Shown: positions 19,506-28,307 of the stretch, one piece after another
How the letters are laid out: each line of letters opens with the position of its first letter
How positions within the stretch are numbered: position 1 is the stretch's first letter
Assembly: GCF_001945665.1 (NCBI RefSeq)
Contig: NZ_CP015780.1
Span: 840,388-904,387 of the forward strand
Direction: 5' to 3'
Length of the DNA stretch: 64,000 nt
Source: Borreliella mayonii
GTDB taxonomy: Bacteria > Spirochaetota > Spirochaetia > Borreliales > Borreliaceae
Position numbers and translations under genes: made by a program
The notes under the pieces: generated by a model
Told to the model about the DNA's origin: nothing
The model's input: only the letters and a program-made list of their open reading frames with translations
Databases searched by the model: none

Positions 19506-20678
19506 TTAGTACAAAATTTTTAAAATTTCTTTAGCTATTTCTGATTTTTCCATTTCTGGCAGTTCTTTTATGCTTTGTTTATTTATTATATAAGCTTTGT
19601 TTAAGTTTGAACCAAAATATTTAAGTTCATTTGCAATGATAAAGTCCAAATTTTTATTTTTTAATTTTTCTTTAGCTTTTTGAATTAAATTTTTAGAATT
19701 CTCAGCGCAAAATCCAACAACAATTTGGTTTTTAAGCTTATTGTGTCCTACGTGTTTGATTATGTCAGGATTTTTTACCAATTTTATATATAATCTATTG
19801 GTTTCATTTTTTTTAATTTTACTATTGAAAATGTGTTTGGGCTTAAAATCTGCAACAGCGGCAGCTCCAATTATTATTTCAAATTTATTATATATTTTGA
19901 GAACTTCCTTATACATTTCCATTGCAGTTTTTATTTTTATAATACTGACCCCTTCAGGCTCATTTTCATTAGTTGGTCCTGTAATAATTGTAACTTGAGC
20001 TCCTAGTTTGACAGCCTCTTGTGCTAAGCAAAACCCCATTTTTCCCGTTGATTTATTTGAAAAATAGCGAATTGGATCTATTAATTCTTCAGTTCTGGAT
20101 GCTGTTATAAGTATTTTTTTGTTTTTTAGGTAATCTTTTTGATTGAATTCATTCAATATTATTTTTATAATTTTCTCTTCATTTTTAAGGCGCCCTAAAG
20201 CATTGGATGAGCAAGCCAAAAATCCTTTATCAGGCTCAATGAATTTGTAATTATAGTGTTTAAGCTTTTTTATGTTTTCTTTTAAAATAGGGTTTGAATA
20301 CATTATGTTATTCATTGCTATTGCAAAATAAGTGGGGGCTGTACTTGCAGATATTATTGTAGTTAATGCATCATCAGCAATTCCTGATGCAATTTTAGAT
20401 ATTGTATTGTAAGTAGCAGGAATAATAAGAATTAAATGTGCCCATTTTGCAATTTTTATATGCTCAACCTCGTTATGGTCTAAATCCCATAAATTAGTAA
20501 CTATTTTGTTTTTAGAAATGGTTTCTAAAGTTAATGGAGTAATAAATTTAGTTGCATTTTTTGTCATTATAACTTTAACGTTGTATCCTAATTTAACCAA
20601 ACTAGAAACTATGTAAACTGACTTGTAAGAAGCTATACCTCCACATATACCAATTAATATATGTTTATTTTTGTTCAT
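19506..20678 (-). CDS. coaBC: Bifunctional phosphopantothenoylcysteine decarboxylase/synthetase
   Basis: CoaBC carries out two steps of CoA synthesis: it couples cysteine to 4'-phosphopantothenate and decarboxylates the product. In the 390-residue protein the N-terminal flavoprotein half (1-185) has GICGGIASYKSV, the His-bearing EVEHIKIAKWAHL, AMNNIMYSNP and the Cys flap FLACSSNALGRL. The C-terminal CoaB half has TASRTEELIDPIRYFSNKS, TGKMGFCLA, AAAVADFKP and KNPDIIKHV. All are intact. It converges with the HEAT gene and diverges from the yhdT-panF pair, which imports the pantothenate it needs. Confidence 0.95.
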   Translation of the reverse strand: MNKNKHILIGICGGIASYKSVYIVSSLVKLGYNVKVIMTKNATKFITPLTLETISKNKIVTNLWDLDHNEVEHIKIAKWAHLILIIPATYNTISKIASGIADDALTTIISASTAPTYFAIAMNNIMYSNPILKENIKKLKHYNYKFIEPDKGFLACSSNALGRLKNEEKIIKIILNEFNQKDYLKNKKILITASRTEELIDPIRYFSNKSTGKMGFCLAQEAVKLGAQVTIITGPTNENEPEGVSIIKIKTAMEMYKEVLKIYNKFEIIIGAAAVADFKPKHIFNSKIKKNETNRLYIKLVKNPDIIKHVGHNKLKNQIVVGFCAENSKNLIQKAKEKLKNKNLDFIIANELKYFGSNLNKAYIINKQSIKELPEMEKSEIAKEILKILY

Positions 20679-20752
20679 ATAATATATATTATATAATATA
20701 CGTTATATTTGAATTTATAAATTTTGATGTCCTTTTATTAAGGTTGTTTTAA

Positions 20753-20947
20753 ATGAAAAATAGGATTTTTTACGCTATATTATTGTATATTTTTGTGTTT
20801 GTATTGTGGTTTTGTTTTGCTTATTTTATTGACACATCAGCTACTATATTTAATATTCCTTTGTGGTTTTTTTGGTCAGTAATTTTATTTCCCAGTATAA
20901 ATTTTATTTTGGTTTGTTTTTTTATTTTAGTAATTAGTAAAACTTGA
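20753..20947 (+). CDS. Small YhdT-like (DUF997) membrane protein
   Basis: A 64-residue product with two hydrophobic helices (about 6-27 and 38-61) separated by a short loop with FNIPLWFFW. It resembles YhdT, the small protein encoded just before panF in many bacteria, in size, topology and position. Its function is unknown; it may help the permease. It starts at ATG 20753 after TAAGG. Assignment rests on position plus the P-x-W-F element. Confidence 0.65.
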   Translation: MKNRIFYAILLYIFVFVLWFCFAYFIDTSATIFNIPLWFFWSVILFPSINFILVCFFILVISKT

Positions 20948-21006
20948 TACATTATTGATCATTTTTTTATTTTTATATCTTTTAAAAAAGAAATAGAGGT
21001 AGGTTT

Positions 21007-22341
21007 TTGTTATTAAATAAATATTTTCTTGCAAATCGAAATATTAATTTTATTGTTATGGCTTTGTTATTTTCTTCTAGCTATATTAGTGCTAGTAGTT
21101 TTATTTCTGGTCCTTCTGCTGTTTATAAGTATGGGTTATCTTTTATATTATTGGCTACCATACAAATTCCTACAACTTTAATTGCTTTTATTATTGTTGG
21201 TCAGAGATTAAATCGTGAATCAAAAAAAATTAATGCAATTAATATTATTGATTACATTAGACATAGATATGAAAGTGATTTTTTGGCGTTAATGAGTGGA
21301 TGTGTATTGATTTTTTTTTCAATGTTTTTGATTTCTGCTCAATTAATAGGTGGTGCTAAGCTTATAGAAGTTTTTTGGGGTATTGATTACGTAGTCGGTC
21401 TTTTGCTTTTTTCCCTATTGGTTTTTATTTATGTATTTTTTGGTGGCTTTAAAGCAGTAGCTTATACGGATTTGATTCAAGGATTTTTAATGCTAGTTTC
21501 ATCTGTTATTTTGTTTTCTAAGATGTTAGATTTGGGAGGGGGTATTAATAATTTATTCAAAACAGCAATGTTTAGTTTAGATAAAAGCCTTTTGCTTCCT
21601 TCAAATGTTGACTTAAAACCACAATATATAATTTCTTTTTGGATATTAATAGGAATAGGAATATTAGGGCAACCTCAGATTATTAATAATTTTATAGCAT
21701 TTAAAGATGAGAATGCTATAAAATTATCTCTTCCCATTTCTACTTTTATTATCAGTTTTTTAATTGTTTTGATGCATTTAATAGGGTTTTTTGCTGTTAT
21801 TCTTTTTCCAGATTTAAATCCAAATGATAAAGTTGTTTTAAATGTAGCTTTAAAAGTTTTAACTCCTTTTTCTTGTTTTATGTTTTTTATGGGTCTTTTA
21901 TCTGCAATAATGTCTACAGTAGATTCAAATTTACTCTTAATAACTTCTGTTTTAATAAAGTCAATATTTATTTATAAAAAAGATTTAAAAGAAGATATAA
22001 AGGTTGGCAAGGTAATAATGATTTCTAATATTTTTTTTATTTTAATAATACTTATATTTTCCCTCTTTCCTCCCAATTTTTTATTCTTTGTTAATATTTT
22101 TGCTTTTGGGGCTTTGGAAGTTTCATTTTTCCCTATTATTGTTTTTGGACTTTATTTAAATTTTGCAAGCAAAATGGCTGCTTTTGCTTCTATGTTTTTA
22201 GGTTTAATATTTTATTTGTGTATTTTATGCTTTGGTTTAAATATTTGGTTTTTTCACCCTGTTTTTCCATCATTTTTTGTTTCTATATTTACATTTTTAA
22301 TAGTTAATTTTTTTTACAAAAAAAATAGTAAGGTTTGTTAG
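21007..22341 (+). CDS. panF: Pantothenate permease PanF (short N-terminus)
   Basis: PanF is a sodium:solute symporter-family importer of pantothenate. The 444-residue product starts at TTG 21007 after AGAGGTAGG. Family motifs include NKYFLANRNI, YISASSFISGPSAVYKYGLSF, QLIGGAKLIE, GGFKAVAYTDLIQGFLM and LLSAIMSTVDSNLLL. Against E. coli PanF it lacks the first, poorly conserved membrane helix: the homologous NEYFLGSRS segment is about 30 residues in, whereas here it is at the start. An in-frame stop at 20983-20985 prevents a longer product. Function is probably kept because that helix is outside the transport core. Confidence 0.88.
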   Translation: MLLNKYFLANRNINFIVMALLFSSSYISASSFISGPSAVYKYGLSFILLATIQIPTTLIAFIIVGQRLNRESKKINAINIIDYIRHRYESDFLALMSGCVLIFFSMFLISAQLIGGAKLIEVFWGIDYVVGLLLFSLLVFIYVFFGGFKAVAYTDLIQGFLMLVSSVILFSKMLDLGGGINNLFKTAMFSLDKSLLLPSNVDLKPQYIISFWILIGIGILGQPQIINNFIAFKDENAIKLSLPISTFIISFLIVLMHLIGFFAVILFPDLNPNDKVVLNVALKVLTPFSCFMFFMGLLSAIMSTVDSNLLLITSVLIKSIFIYKKDLKEDIKVGKVIMISNIFFILIILIFSLFPPNFLFFVNIFAFGALEVSFFPIIVFGLYLNFASKMAAFASMFLGLIFYLCILCFGLNIWFFHPVFPSFFVSIFTFLIVNFFYKKNSKVC

Positions 22342-22350
22342 GCATATTTT

Positions 22351-23298
22351 TTGCGTTTGGATAAATATATTTTTTTAGAAGTACTTGCTAATGATAATGG
22401 CAAGCGACTAGATTCAATTTTAATTAAAATTTTGAATTTTTCTAAAGTTCGGATAATAAAACATATTAGAAAAGGCGATATTAGGCTGAATGGCCTAAAA
22501 TCACATTTTTCATGTAGAGTTTTTAAGGGTGATAAAATTTATTTATATAAATCTTTAGCTCAAAGCTTAAACTTAACCACAGATGAATTTTTGAAAAGCA
22601 ATATTGATTTTGAATGTATTCGAAAAAGAATAATTTATGAGGATAGCGATTTGCTTGTTTTGGATAAGCAAAGAGGGATTTTAGTTCATGGAGGTAGAAA
22701 TTCTCTTGATTTTTTGGTAAATGCTTATCTTTTAAGTCAAAATTTAAGATCTCTAAGCTTTAAGCCTTCGGCAGTTCATAGACTCGATAGGAATACTTCT
22801 GGTATTATTGTTTTTGCAAAAAATATAAATACTGCAAGAAAGCTAAGTGCGGCATTTAGTAGTGGATCTATAATTAAAAAATATTTTGGAATACTTTTAG
22901 GCGAGGTTAAGTCGACTGTTGTTTATAAAAATCATTTATTTAGAAATAAAAGGCTTAGAAAAACTTTTGTTTTAGAGGATAAAGGGGTTATTAATGCAAT
23001 TACAAAGGTTAATCCAATATTATCTTCTAAAAGAGCTACTCTTGCTGAGATTGTTATTGAAACGGGCTTTACTCATCAAATAAGGTCTCAGTGTTCTTTT
23101 AATAATCATCCTTTAATTAATGACAAGAAATACTGTGATAAATTCAAAAAAAGCGATTACTTTTTACATGCTTTTTTGATAAAATTTAATGGAGCATTCT
23201 TTAAAAAGAATGAATTTTACTCTAAGCCTAGTTTAGAATTTTTAAAACAAGTAAAAGATATTTTTGATGTCTATGAATTTTCAGAATTTTTCAAGTGA
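22351..23298 (+). CDS. RluA/RluD-family 23S rRNA pseudouridine synthase
   Basis: The 315-residue enzyme has an N-terminal S4 RNA-binding domain (about 18-65: RLDSILIKIL, FSKVRIIKHIRKGDIRLNG) and a synthase domain with the catalytic motif HRLDRNTSGIIVFAKN (Asp about residue 145). Later come GFTHQIRSQCSFNNHPL and the C-terminal LHAFLIKF. This is the RluC/RluD subfamily; which 23S uridine it modifies cannot be told by eye. TTG 22351 is the start. The 3' end overlaps the next gene by 35 bp. Confidence 0.88.
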   Translation: MRLDKYIFLEVLANDNGKRLDSILIKILNFSKVRIIKHIRKGDIRLNGLKSHFSCRVFKGDKIYLYKSLAQSLNLTTDEFLKSNIDFECIRKRIIYEDSDLLVLDKQRGILVHGGRNSLDFLVNAYLLSQNLRSLSFKPSAVHRLDRNTSGIIVFAKNINTARKLSAAFSSGSIIKKYFGILLGEVKSTVVYKNHLFRNKRLRKTFVLEDKGVINAITKVNPILSSKRATLAEIVIETGFTHQIRSQCSFNNHPLINDKKYCDKFKKSDYFLHAFLIKFNGAFFKKNEFYSKPSLEFLKQVKDIFDVYEFSEFFK

Positions 23299-24214
23299 TT
23301 TTTTTTTAAAAAAAATATTAAGCAAGGTTAAAAACTTTGCAACTAGCATTAAGCATAAATTTATTAAGGTGAAGGTGTATGCATTGGTAGGATCTGCTGG
23401 AACTGGTAAGAGCTTTAGATCTCATTTGGTAGCAGATAAATATTCAATACCTTTAATCATTGATGATGGCGTTTTAATTAAAGACATGAAAATTATTGCT
23501 GGGAGTTCTGCTAAATTTGAAGATAATGTTTTTAAAGCAGTAAGGCGATCTGTATTTGAAGATGATGCTCATTGCAGTGAAATGCTTGAAGTTCTTGCAA
23601 AAGAAGAATTTAATAAAATATTAATATTAGGAACAAGTCTTAAAATGATAGATAAAATAATTTCAAAGCTTTTGTTGCCAAATGTTTTTAAGATTATTTA
23701 TATAACAGATGTTTCAACCAGACAGGAAATAGAAAAAGCAAGGATTTCAAGGCAAATGGGTGAGCATGTTGTACCAGCAGCTGCTTTTGAAATAACGTCT
23801 GTTAGACCCAATTTGCTATTAAACTCAATTAAAGTTTTTTTTAAAAGCGGATGGTTTTTTGCTAGGAAGAAAAATTATATTCGATCTGTTGTAAGACCCC
23901 ATTTTTATGAAGAAGGGGCTTTGTCTATTTCTAAGAGAGCTGTAAGGCAAATTATTGAACATTGTGTTTCTGAGTATGATAGAAATTATATTGTTTATGA
24001 TCTTAAAATAAAAAAAGATGGAAACAATTATCTTTTTAAGCTTTTTTTAAATATTCCCCTTGGAAATAACTTGCTTAATAATACAGAAATGCTTAGAACC
24101 TATATTATTACAAACGTACTTAAGTATACAATAATTAATATATTATCTATTGATATAGTTATACATAAATTTTATGACAAAAAAGATTATTTAGAAGAGA
24201 GCTATGAAGGTTGA
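23264..24214 (+). CDS. P-loop protein with C-terminal Asp23-like domain
   Basis: Conserved protein of unknown role (BB0816 position). After a basic N-terminus, residues 38-55 carry VYALVGSAGTGKSFRSHL with a canonical P-loop GSAGTGKS, followed by IPLIIDDGVLI. A GTS motif (ILILGTSLKMIDKI) and an Arg-rich stretch (STRQEIEKARISRQMGEH) complete a nucleotide-binding domain. From about 205 onward, PHFYEEGALSISKRAVRQII starts a region resembling Asp23/Gls24 domains, common in Firmicutes envelope-stress proteins. Start candidates TTG 23264, ATG 23267 and ATG 23273 are all inside the upstream gene. The end overlaps murC by 11 bp. Confidence 0.7.
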   Translation: MMSMNFQNFSSDFFLKKILSKVKNFATSIKHKFIKVKVYALVGSAGTGKSFRSHLVADKYSIPLIIDDGVLIKDMKIIAGSSAKFEDNVFKAVRRSVFEDDAHCSEMLEVLAKEEFNKILILGTSLKMIDKIISKLLLPNVFKIIYITDVSTRQEIEKARISRQMGEHVVPAAAFEITSVRPNLLLNSIKVFFKSGWFFARKKNYIRSVVRPHFYEEGALSISKRAVRQIIEHCVSEYDRNYIVYDLKIKKDGNNYLFKLFLNIPLGNNLLNNTEMLRTYIITNVLKYTIINILSIDIVIHKFYDKKDYLEESYEG

Positions 24215-25610
24215 TTTTGGCAGTTTGAATAATATTTTTTTTGTAGGAATAAAGGGAAGTGGAGTTTGTTCTCTGGCTTGTTTTTTAAATTCAAAAGGAT
24301 ATTGTGTAGAAGGGGTAGATGTTTCTGATAAATTTTATACTGATGAAATTTTAAGTAATAATAAAATATCTTATTATGAGAATATTTATGAGTTTTCATT
24401 AAAAGGGCTCGATAGGTCTTTTGATTTAGTAATATATTCTTCAGCTTACGATAAGGATGGTTTGCAAGTTTTACTTGATGCAAAAGAATTAAATATACCT
24501 ATTTTGTCTTATCCTGAGGTTCTGGGTGAGCTTTCTAGAAAGTACTATAGCATTGGAATTGCAGGTTCTCATGGAAAAACTACCACTACGGCGTTTTTAG
24601 GTGTTCTTTTTAACAAATTAGGATTGAATCCCAATGTTATTGTGGGATCAAGTGTTAAAGATTTTAAAGATAATTCTGCAATAGCAGGTATTAGTAATAT
24701 TTTTATTGCTGAGACTTGTGAGTATAAAAAACATTTTTTGAATTTTAGCCCTAATATTCTCATTTTAACCAATATTGACTACGAGCATGTTGATTTTTTT
24801 AAAAATTATGAAGCTATTGAAGACGCTTTTTTACAGTATATTAATAATTTGAAGAAAAATGGAATATTAATAATTAATTCTGATGATAATAATTTGCTTA
24901 AAATTAAAAGGCAAATCAATAGAAAAGATATCAATATTTTCAGCTATGGAACTAGAGATTTGTCTGATTTTCAAATAAGTAATATTGCAGTTAAGAGTGA
25001 ATATTTAAGTTTTTCTTTTTTAGGCTTGTTTAATGTTGAGCTTAAGACTGTTTTATTTCATAATGTATTAAATTTTTCAGCAGCTCTTTTGGCTTTAAAT
25101 CTTTTTTTAGAAAGTAATGGAAAATCAATTTTTGATTTTGAAGAAGCAGTAAAGAGAATTGCAAGAAATTATAGTGGTATAAAAAGAAGGGTTGAAGTTG
25201 TTAAAGAGGAAAATGGAGTGATTTACATGGACGATTATGCTCACCATCCTAAGGAAATTAAAAATACGCTTTTGGGTATTAAAAATTTTTATAAGAACAA
25301 ACGTATAATTTTGGATTTTATGCCCCATACCTTTACAAGAACAAAAGAATTTTTTAATGATTTTGTCGAGGTTCTAAGTACTGCTGATATATTAATTTTG
25401 CACAATATATATCTTTCAAATAGGGAATCTTTTAATCCAGACGATCTTTCCGCTAAATTGTTTTTAAATATTAAAAAAATAAATAAAAACACTTATTTTT
25501 TTAAAGATATTAAAGGCTCTATTAAATTTATAAAAAGTTTATTAATATCCGGAGATTTGTTTATTACAATGGGTGCTGGAAATAATTTTATTTTACATAA
25601 TTTTCTGTAA
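24204..25610 (+). CDS. murC: UDP-N-acetylmuramate--L-alanine ligase
   Basis: MurC adds the first amino acid to the peptidoglycan stem peptide, using ATP. The 468-residue protein has the N-terminal Rossmann motif (FFVGIKGSGVCSLACFLNSKG), the central ATP site GIAGSHGKTTTTAFLG, ETCEYKKHFLNFSPNILILTNIDYEHVDFF and the C-terminal YMDDYAHHPKEI and FMPHTFTRTKE motifs. The pattern is MurC rather than Mpl. In Borrelia the third stem residue is ornithine, but MurC acts before that step. The start overlaps the preceding gene, suggesting coupling. Confidence 0.95.
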   Translation: MKVDFGSLNNIFFVGIKGSGVCSLACFLNSKGYCVEGVDVSDKFYTDEILSNNKISYYENIYEFSLKGLDRSFDLVIYSSAYDKDGLQVLLDAKELNIPILSYPEVLGELSRKYYSIGIAGSHGKTTTTAFLGVLFNKLGLNPNVIVGSSVKDFKDNSAIAGISNIFIAETCEYKKHFLNFSPNILILTNIDYEHVDFFKNYEAIEDAFLQYINNLKKNGILIINSDDNNLLKIKRQINRKDINIFSYGTRDLSDFQISNIAVKSEYLSFSFLGLFNVELKTVLFHNVLNFSAALLALNLFLESNGKSIFDFEEAVKRIARNYSGIKRRVEVVKEENGVIYMDDYAHHPKEIKNTLLGIKNFYKNKRIILDFMPHTFTRTKEFFNDFVEVLSTADILILHNIYLSNRESFNPDDLSAKLFLNIKKINKNTYFFKDIKGSIKFIKSLLISGDLFITMGAGNNFILHNFL

Positions 25611-25620
25611 GGGTGTTATA

Positions 25621-26487
25621 GTGAAAAGTATGACGGGATTTTTTTATTTGGAAAAGATAATTGGTAATTATATGTTTAGTGTTAATTTGAAATCTTATAA
25701 TGGAAAGTTTTTAGAATTTAAATTTAGGTTACCAGAAATTTTTTCCGGCTATGATCTTGATATAAGAAATTTGATTTCAAAATATATTAGCAGAGGCAAT
25801 GTCTTTTTAAATGTAGGATATAAAGAATTGGTTCCTCGTATGAATTTTACAGTTAATCCCAATTATATTGAGGCTATTTCTAGACTTAGAGATTCTTTGG
25901 CACATACTAATCTTAATATTAAAAACGAACTAAGTTTAGGCGATTTTTTATCATTAAAGGGAGCTTTGATAATTGATGAGGATAGTGAGCATCAAGAAGA
26001 GATTTATGGTTTGTTTAAGGGTGTTTTAGAGGAAACCTTATTTCATTACAATAATGGGAGAAGTTTTGAAGGAGAAAATACTAAGTCGGATATAGTATCA
26101 ACTCTTGTGCTAATAGAGCGAGACCTTAAAATTGTTAAAGATGCTTGTAATGATATAAATGTCAGATTATTTGCAAGCATTAAAGAAAATATCTCTAAAT
26201 TAATGGATGACTTTAGAGATTTAAGTATTGCAGAAGAGGCAGCTAAAATGGCAATTCGTCTAGACATCAATGAAGAGATCATGCGTTTAGATTCTCATAT
26301 AGAGACTTTTTATAAAAATCTTGAATATGAGATATGTGGTAAAGTTCTTGAATTTATTTCTCAAGAAATGCACAGGGAAATAACAACTATGAGTAATAAG
26401 GCGGTTGATCTTGATATTAAGAATTTGATTTTAAATATGAAATTAAATTTAGAAAAAATAAAAGAGCAAATAAGGAATGTTGAATGA
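25621..26487 (+). CDS. YicC/YloC-family endoribonuclease
   Basis: Family members are stress-linked endoribonucleases. Start at GTG 25621: AAGGGTG lies just before it and the product then begins VKSMTGFF, matching the family's conserved SMTGF start. A longer frame from 25573 would run into murC. The 288-residue product has the N-terminal NLKSYNGKFLEFKFRLPE (family NSRxLDxxxRLP) and the C-terminal DUF1732 signature EEIMRLDSHIETF...ISQEMHREITTMSNKAVD, with catalytic-type acidic residues. It overlaps the next gene by 4 bp (ATGA). Confidence 0.9.
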   Translation: MKSMTGFFYLEKIIGNYMFSVNLKSYNGKFLEFKFRLPEIFSGYDLDIRNLISKYISRGNVFLNVGYKELVPRMNFTVNPNYIEAISRLRDSLAHTNLNIKNELSLGDFLSLKGALIIDEDSEHQEEIYGLFKGVLEETLFHYNNGRSFEGENTKSDIVSTLVLIERDLKIVKDACNDINVRLFASIKENISKLMDDFRDLSIAEEAAKMAIRLDINEEIMRLDSHIETFYKNLEYEICGKVLEFISQEMHREITTMSNKAVDLDIKNLILNMKLNLEKIKEQIRNVE

Positions 26488-27026
26488 AAATAGCACTTTC
26501 TGGTAAGAGTGGTTGTGGCAATACTACTGTAAGCGGTATGATTGCTAAACATTATGGTCTTGAGTTTATTAATTATACTTTTCATGATATTGCAAGAGAG
26601 CATAATATTCCTTTTTCAGAGTTTTATGAGAAAGAGATAATAGGAAGAGATGATTATTATTGGGATAGATATCTTGACAATAGATTGTCTGTGCTTTCTA
26701 AAAAAAATAATACAGTGCTTGCTTCTCGTCTTGCTATTTGGATTTCTAAGAGTGCTGATTTAAAAATATATCTTTATGCTAAAATGGAAGTTAGAGCCGA
26801 GAGAATAATGACTAGAGAGGGGGGCATGTATTCTGATGTTTTAAGTAGTACTTTTAGTAGAGATGAAAATGATAAAAAAAGATATTTAGCTATTTACAAT
26901 ATAGACATTGATGATTATTATTCGGAGACCGATTTAGTGATTGATGCTACAAATATTAATTCAAATGAAGTTTTTGAATTAATTAGAGATGAAATTGATA
27001 AAAGAAACTTAAAAAAAATTAGCTAA
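26484..27026 (+). CDS. Cytidylate kinase-like protein with altered P-loop
   Basis: The 180-residue protein resembles the short, archaeal-type CMP kinases (Cmk2): MKIALSGKSGCGNTTVSGMI, LEFINYTFHDIAREHNI, a DNRLSVLSK helix, ASRLAIWISKSADLKIYL and ERIMTREGG (LID-type Arg). The P-loop reads SGKSGCGNTT, so the usual Lys before Ser/Thr is Asn. Either another residue compensates, as may be typical of this spirochaete lineage, or the protein binds nucleotide without normal kinase activity. From memory, Borrelia has a second cmk elsewhere. Starts as ATGA with yicC; rpoZ follows after 35 bp. Confidence 0.75.
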   Translation: MKIALSGKSGCGNTTVSGMIAKHYGLEFINYTFHDIAREHNIPFSEFYEKEIIGRDDYYWDRYLDNRLSVLSKKNNTVLASRLAIWISKSADLKIYLYAKMEVRAERIMTREGGMYSDVLSSTFSRDENDKKRYLAIYNIDIDDYYSETDLVIDATNINSNEVFELIRDEIDKRNLKKIS

Positions 27027-27061
27027 ACTTATTTAATATGTTTAGCTTGTAAGGAGATTAA

Positions 27062-27262
27062 ATGACTAAAGTGCCTTTAAAAAAAATACAAGATTTTGAT
27101 GGAAATTTTTATGAACTTGTTGTTGCTACTATAATGCGCACAGAGCAAATCATAGACAATATTTCTTTAGCAGAACATGCTCTTTTTGATGATAAAATAT
27201 TAGGACAAGCTTTTAATGATATTTTGACTGGTAAATTTAGCTATTCAATTGAAGGAAGATAG
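27062..27262 (+). CDS. rpoZ: RNA polymerase omega subunit
   Basis: Omega binds the beta' subunit and helps polymerase assembly. The 66-residue product is small and acidic, with the N-terminal helices [16 protein letters not shown] (equivalent of RFxLVxxAxxRAxQL) and a C-terminal [16 protein letters not shown] (equivalent of AxxEIxxGKI). It starts at ATG 27062 after AAGGAG. The fit is weaker than for proteobacterial omega but position and pattern agree with BB0820. It overlaps miaA by 14 bp. Confidence 0.8.
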   Translation: MTKVPLKKIQDFDGNFYELVVATIMRTEQIIDNISLAEHALFDDKILGQAFNDILTGKFSYSIEGR

Positions 27263-28169
27263 AATAGTTTTTATTTTTGGCCCTACAGCTGTGGGCAAAA
27301 GCAATATTTTGTTTAATTTTCCAAGAAATAAAGCGGAAATTATTAATGTTGACTCTATTCAAGTATATAAAGAGTTTAATATAGCTTCTTCAAAGCCAAG
27401 TAAAAATTTAATGAAACATATAAAGCATCATTTAGTAGATTTTTTAGATCCCGAAAAGGAGTATACTCTTGGAATTTTTTACGAACAAGCTTTAAAAATA
27501 GTAAAAGAAATAAGACAGAAAAAAAAAATTCCTATATTTGTAGGAGGTACCGCGTTTTATTTTAAGCATTTAAAGGATGGATTTCCCTCAACACCTTTGG
27601 TTGCTTCTAAAATAAGAATTTATGTAAACAATCTTTTAGATCTTAAGGGTAAATCTTATCTTTTAAAAGAATTGAAAAATGTAGATCCTATCAGATTTAA
27701 TATGTTAAATAAGAATGATATTTATCGCATTAAAAGATCTCTTGAGGTTTACTATCAAACAGGAATTCCTATTAGTCAATTTCAAAAAAAACAAAATAAC
27801 GAATTTGAAAATATTGTGATTATAGGTCTTAAAAGATCTTTTGAAGATTTGAAAACTAGAATATCGATAAGAATTAATGAAATGCTTAATAGTGGATTAC
27901 TTTCTGAGATTAAAGGTTTGTTTAGCAAGGGCTACAATGAAAATACTCCGGCTTTTAAAGGGATAGGCTATAATGAGTTTTTGTTATGGAAAAGTAGACC
28001 TTGTTATGGTTTAAATGATATAATAAGTTTAATAAACAAAAATTCGTTTTTATATGCAAAAAGGCAAATGACCTTTTTTGCCAAAATTTCTGATGTTTTA
28101 TGGCTTCATCCAGAGGATGATTTAGATGACATTTTGAATTTAATTTTTAAGGTTAATAAGGAGATTTAG
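27249..28169 (+). CDS. miaA: tRNA dimethylallyltransferase
   Basis: MiaA prenylates A37 next to the anticodon of UNN-reading tRNAs. The 306-residue protein begins at TTG 27249 and carries the P-loop [10 protein letters not shown], the motif [20 protein letters not shown] (family DSxQVYRxxDIGTAKP), [29 protein letters not shown] and the C-terminal [10 protein letters not shown] and YAKRQMTFF motifs. The prenyl donor would come from the mevalonate pathway known in Borrelia. Its gene overlaps rpoZ. Confidence 0.94.
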   Translation: MKEDRIVFIFGPTAVGKSNILFNFPRNKAEIINVDSIQVYKEFNIASSKPSKNLMKHIKHHLVDFLDPEKEYTLGIFYEQALKIVKEIRQKKKIPIFVGGTAFYFKHLKDGFPSTPLVASKIRIYVNNLLDLKGKSYLLKELKNVDPIRFNMLNKNDIYRIKRSLEVYYQTGIPISQFQKKQNNEFENIVIIGLKRSFEDLKTRISIRINEMLNSGLLSEIKGLFSKGYNENTPAFKGIGYNEFLLWKSRPCYGLNDIISLINKNSFLYAKRQMTFFAKISDVLWLHPEDDLDDILNLIFKVNKEI

Positions 28170-28172
28170 GGA

Positions 28173-28268
28173 GTGCCTTGCGGAAGAAAAAGAAAATTAA
28201 AAAAAATTTCTACTCATAAAAGGAAGAAAAAAAGAAGAAAAAATAGACATAAGAAAAAAAATAAGTAA
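28173..28268 (+). CDS. Small ribosomal protein bS22 (AURKAIP1/COX24-like, 31 codons)
   Basis: A GTG-started gene lies four bases after miaA, with AAGGAG at 28158-28163 and ideal spacing. It encodes 31 residues: MPCGRKRKLKKISTHKRKKK, then RRKNRHKKKNK. The pattern (M/V)P-x-G-(K/R)KRK...THKRKKRxRKNRHK is that of the mS38/COX24-like family found in Bacteroidetes and, as bS22, on mycobacterial small subunits. A cryo-EM structure of the B. burgdorferi ribosome was reported to contain a previously unannotated bS22, which I believe is this gene. It is too small for standard gene callers. Confidence 0.85.
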   Translation: MPCGRKRKLKKISTHKRKKKRRKNRHKKKNK

Positions 28269-28277
28269 TTTACATTG

Positions 28278-28295
28278 ACCGGACTTTTGTTCGGT
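28278..28295. terminator. Hairpin between bS22 and the convergent lipoprotein gene
   Basis: ACCGGAC, a TTTT loop and GTTCGGT give a 7-bp stem with one G-T pair, in the 39-bp gap between convergent genes. Neither side has a clear T run, so it is only a candidate bidirectional terminator. Confidence 0.4.
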
Positions 28296-28307
28296 TATGT
28301 AGTGAGG

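Noticed and set aside
25573..25620. Longer start for the yicC-family gene
   Set aside because: The added residues lie inside murC and the conserved SMTGF start begins at GTG 25621.
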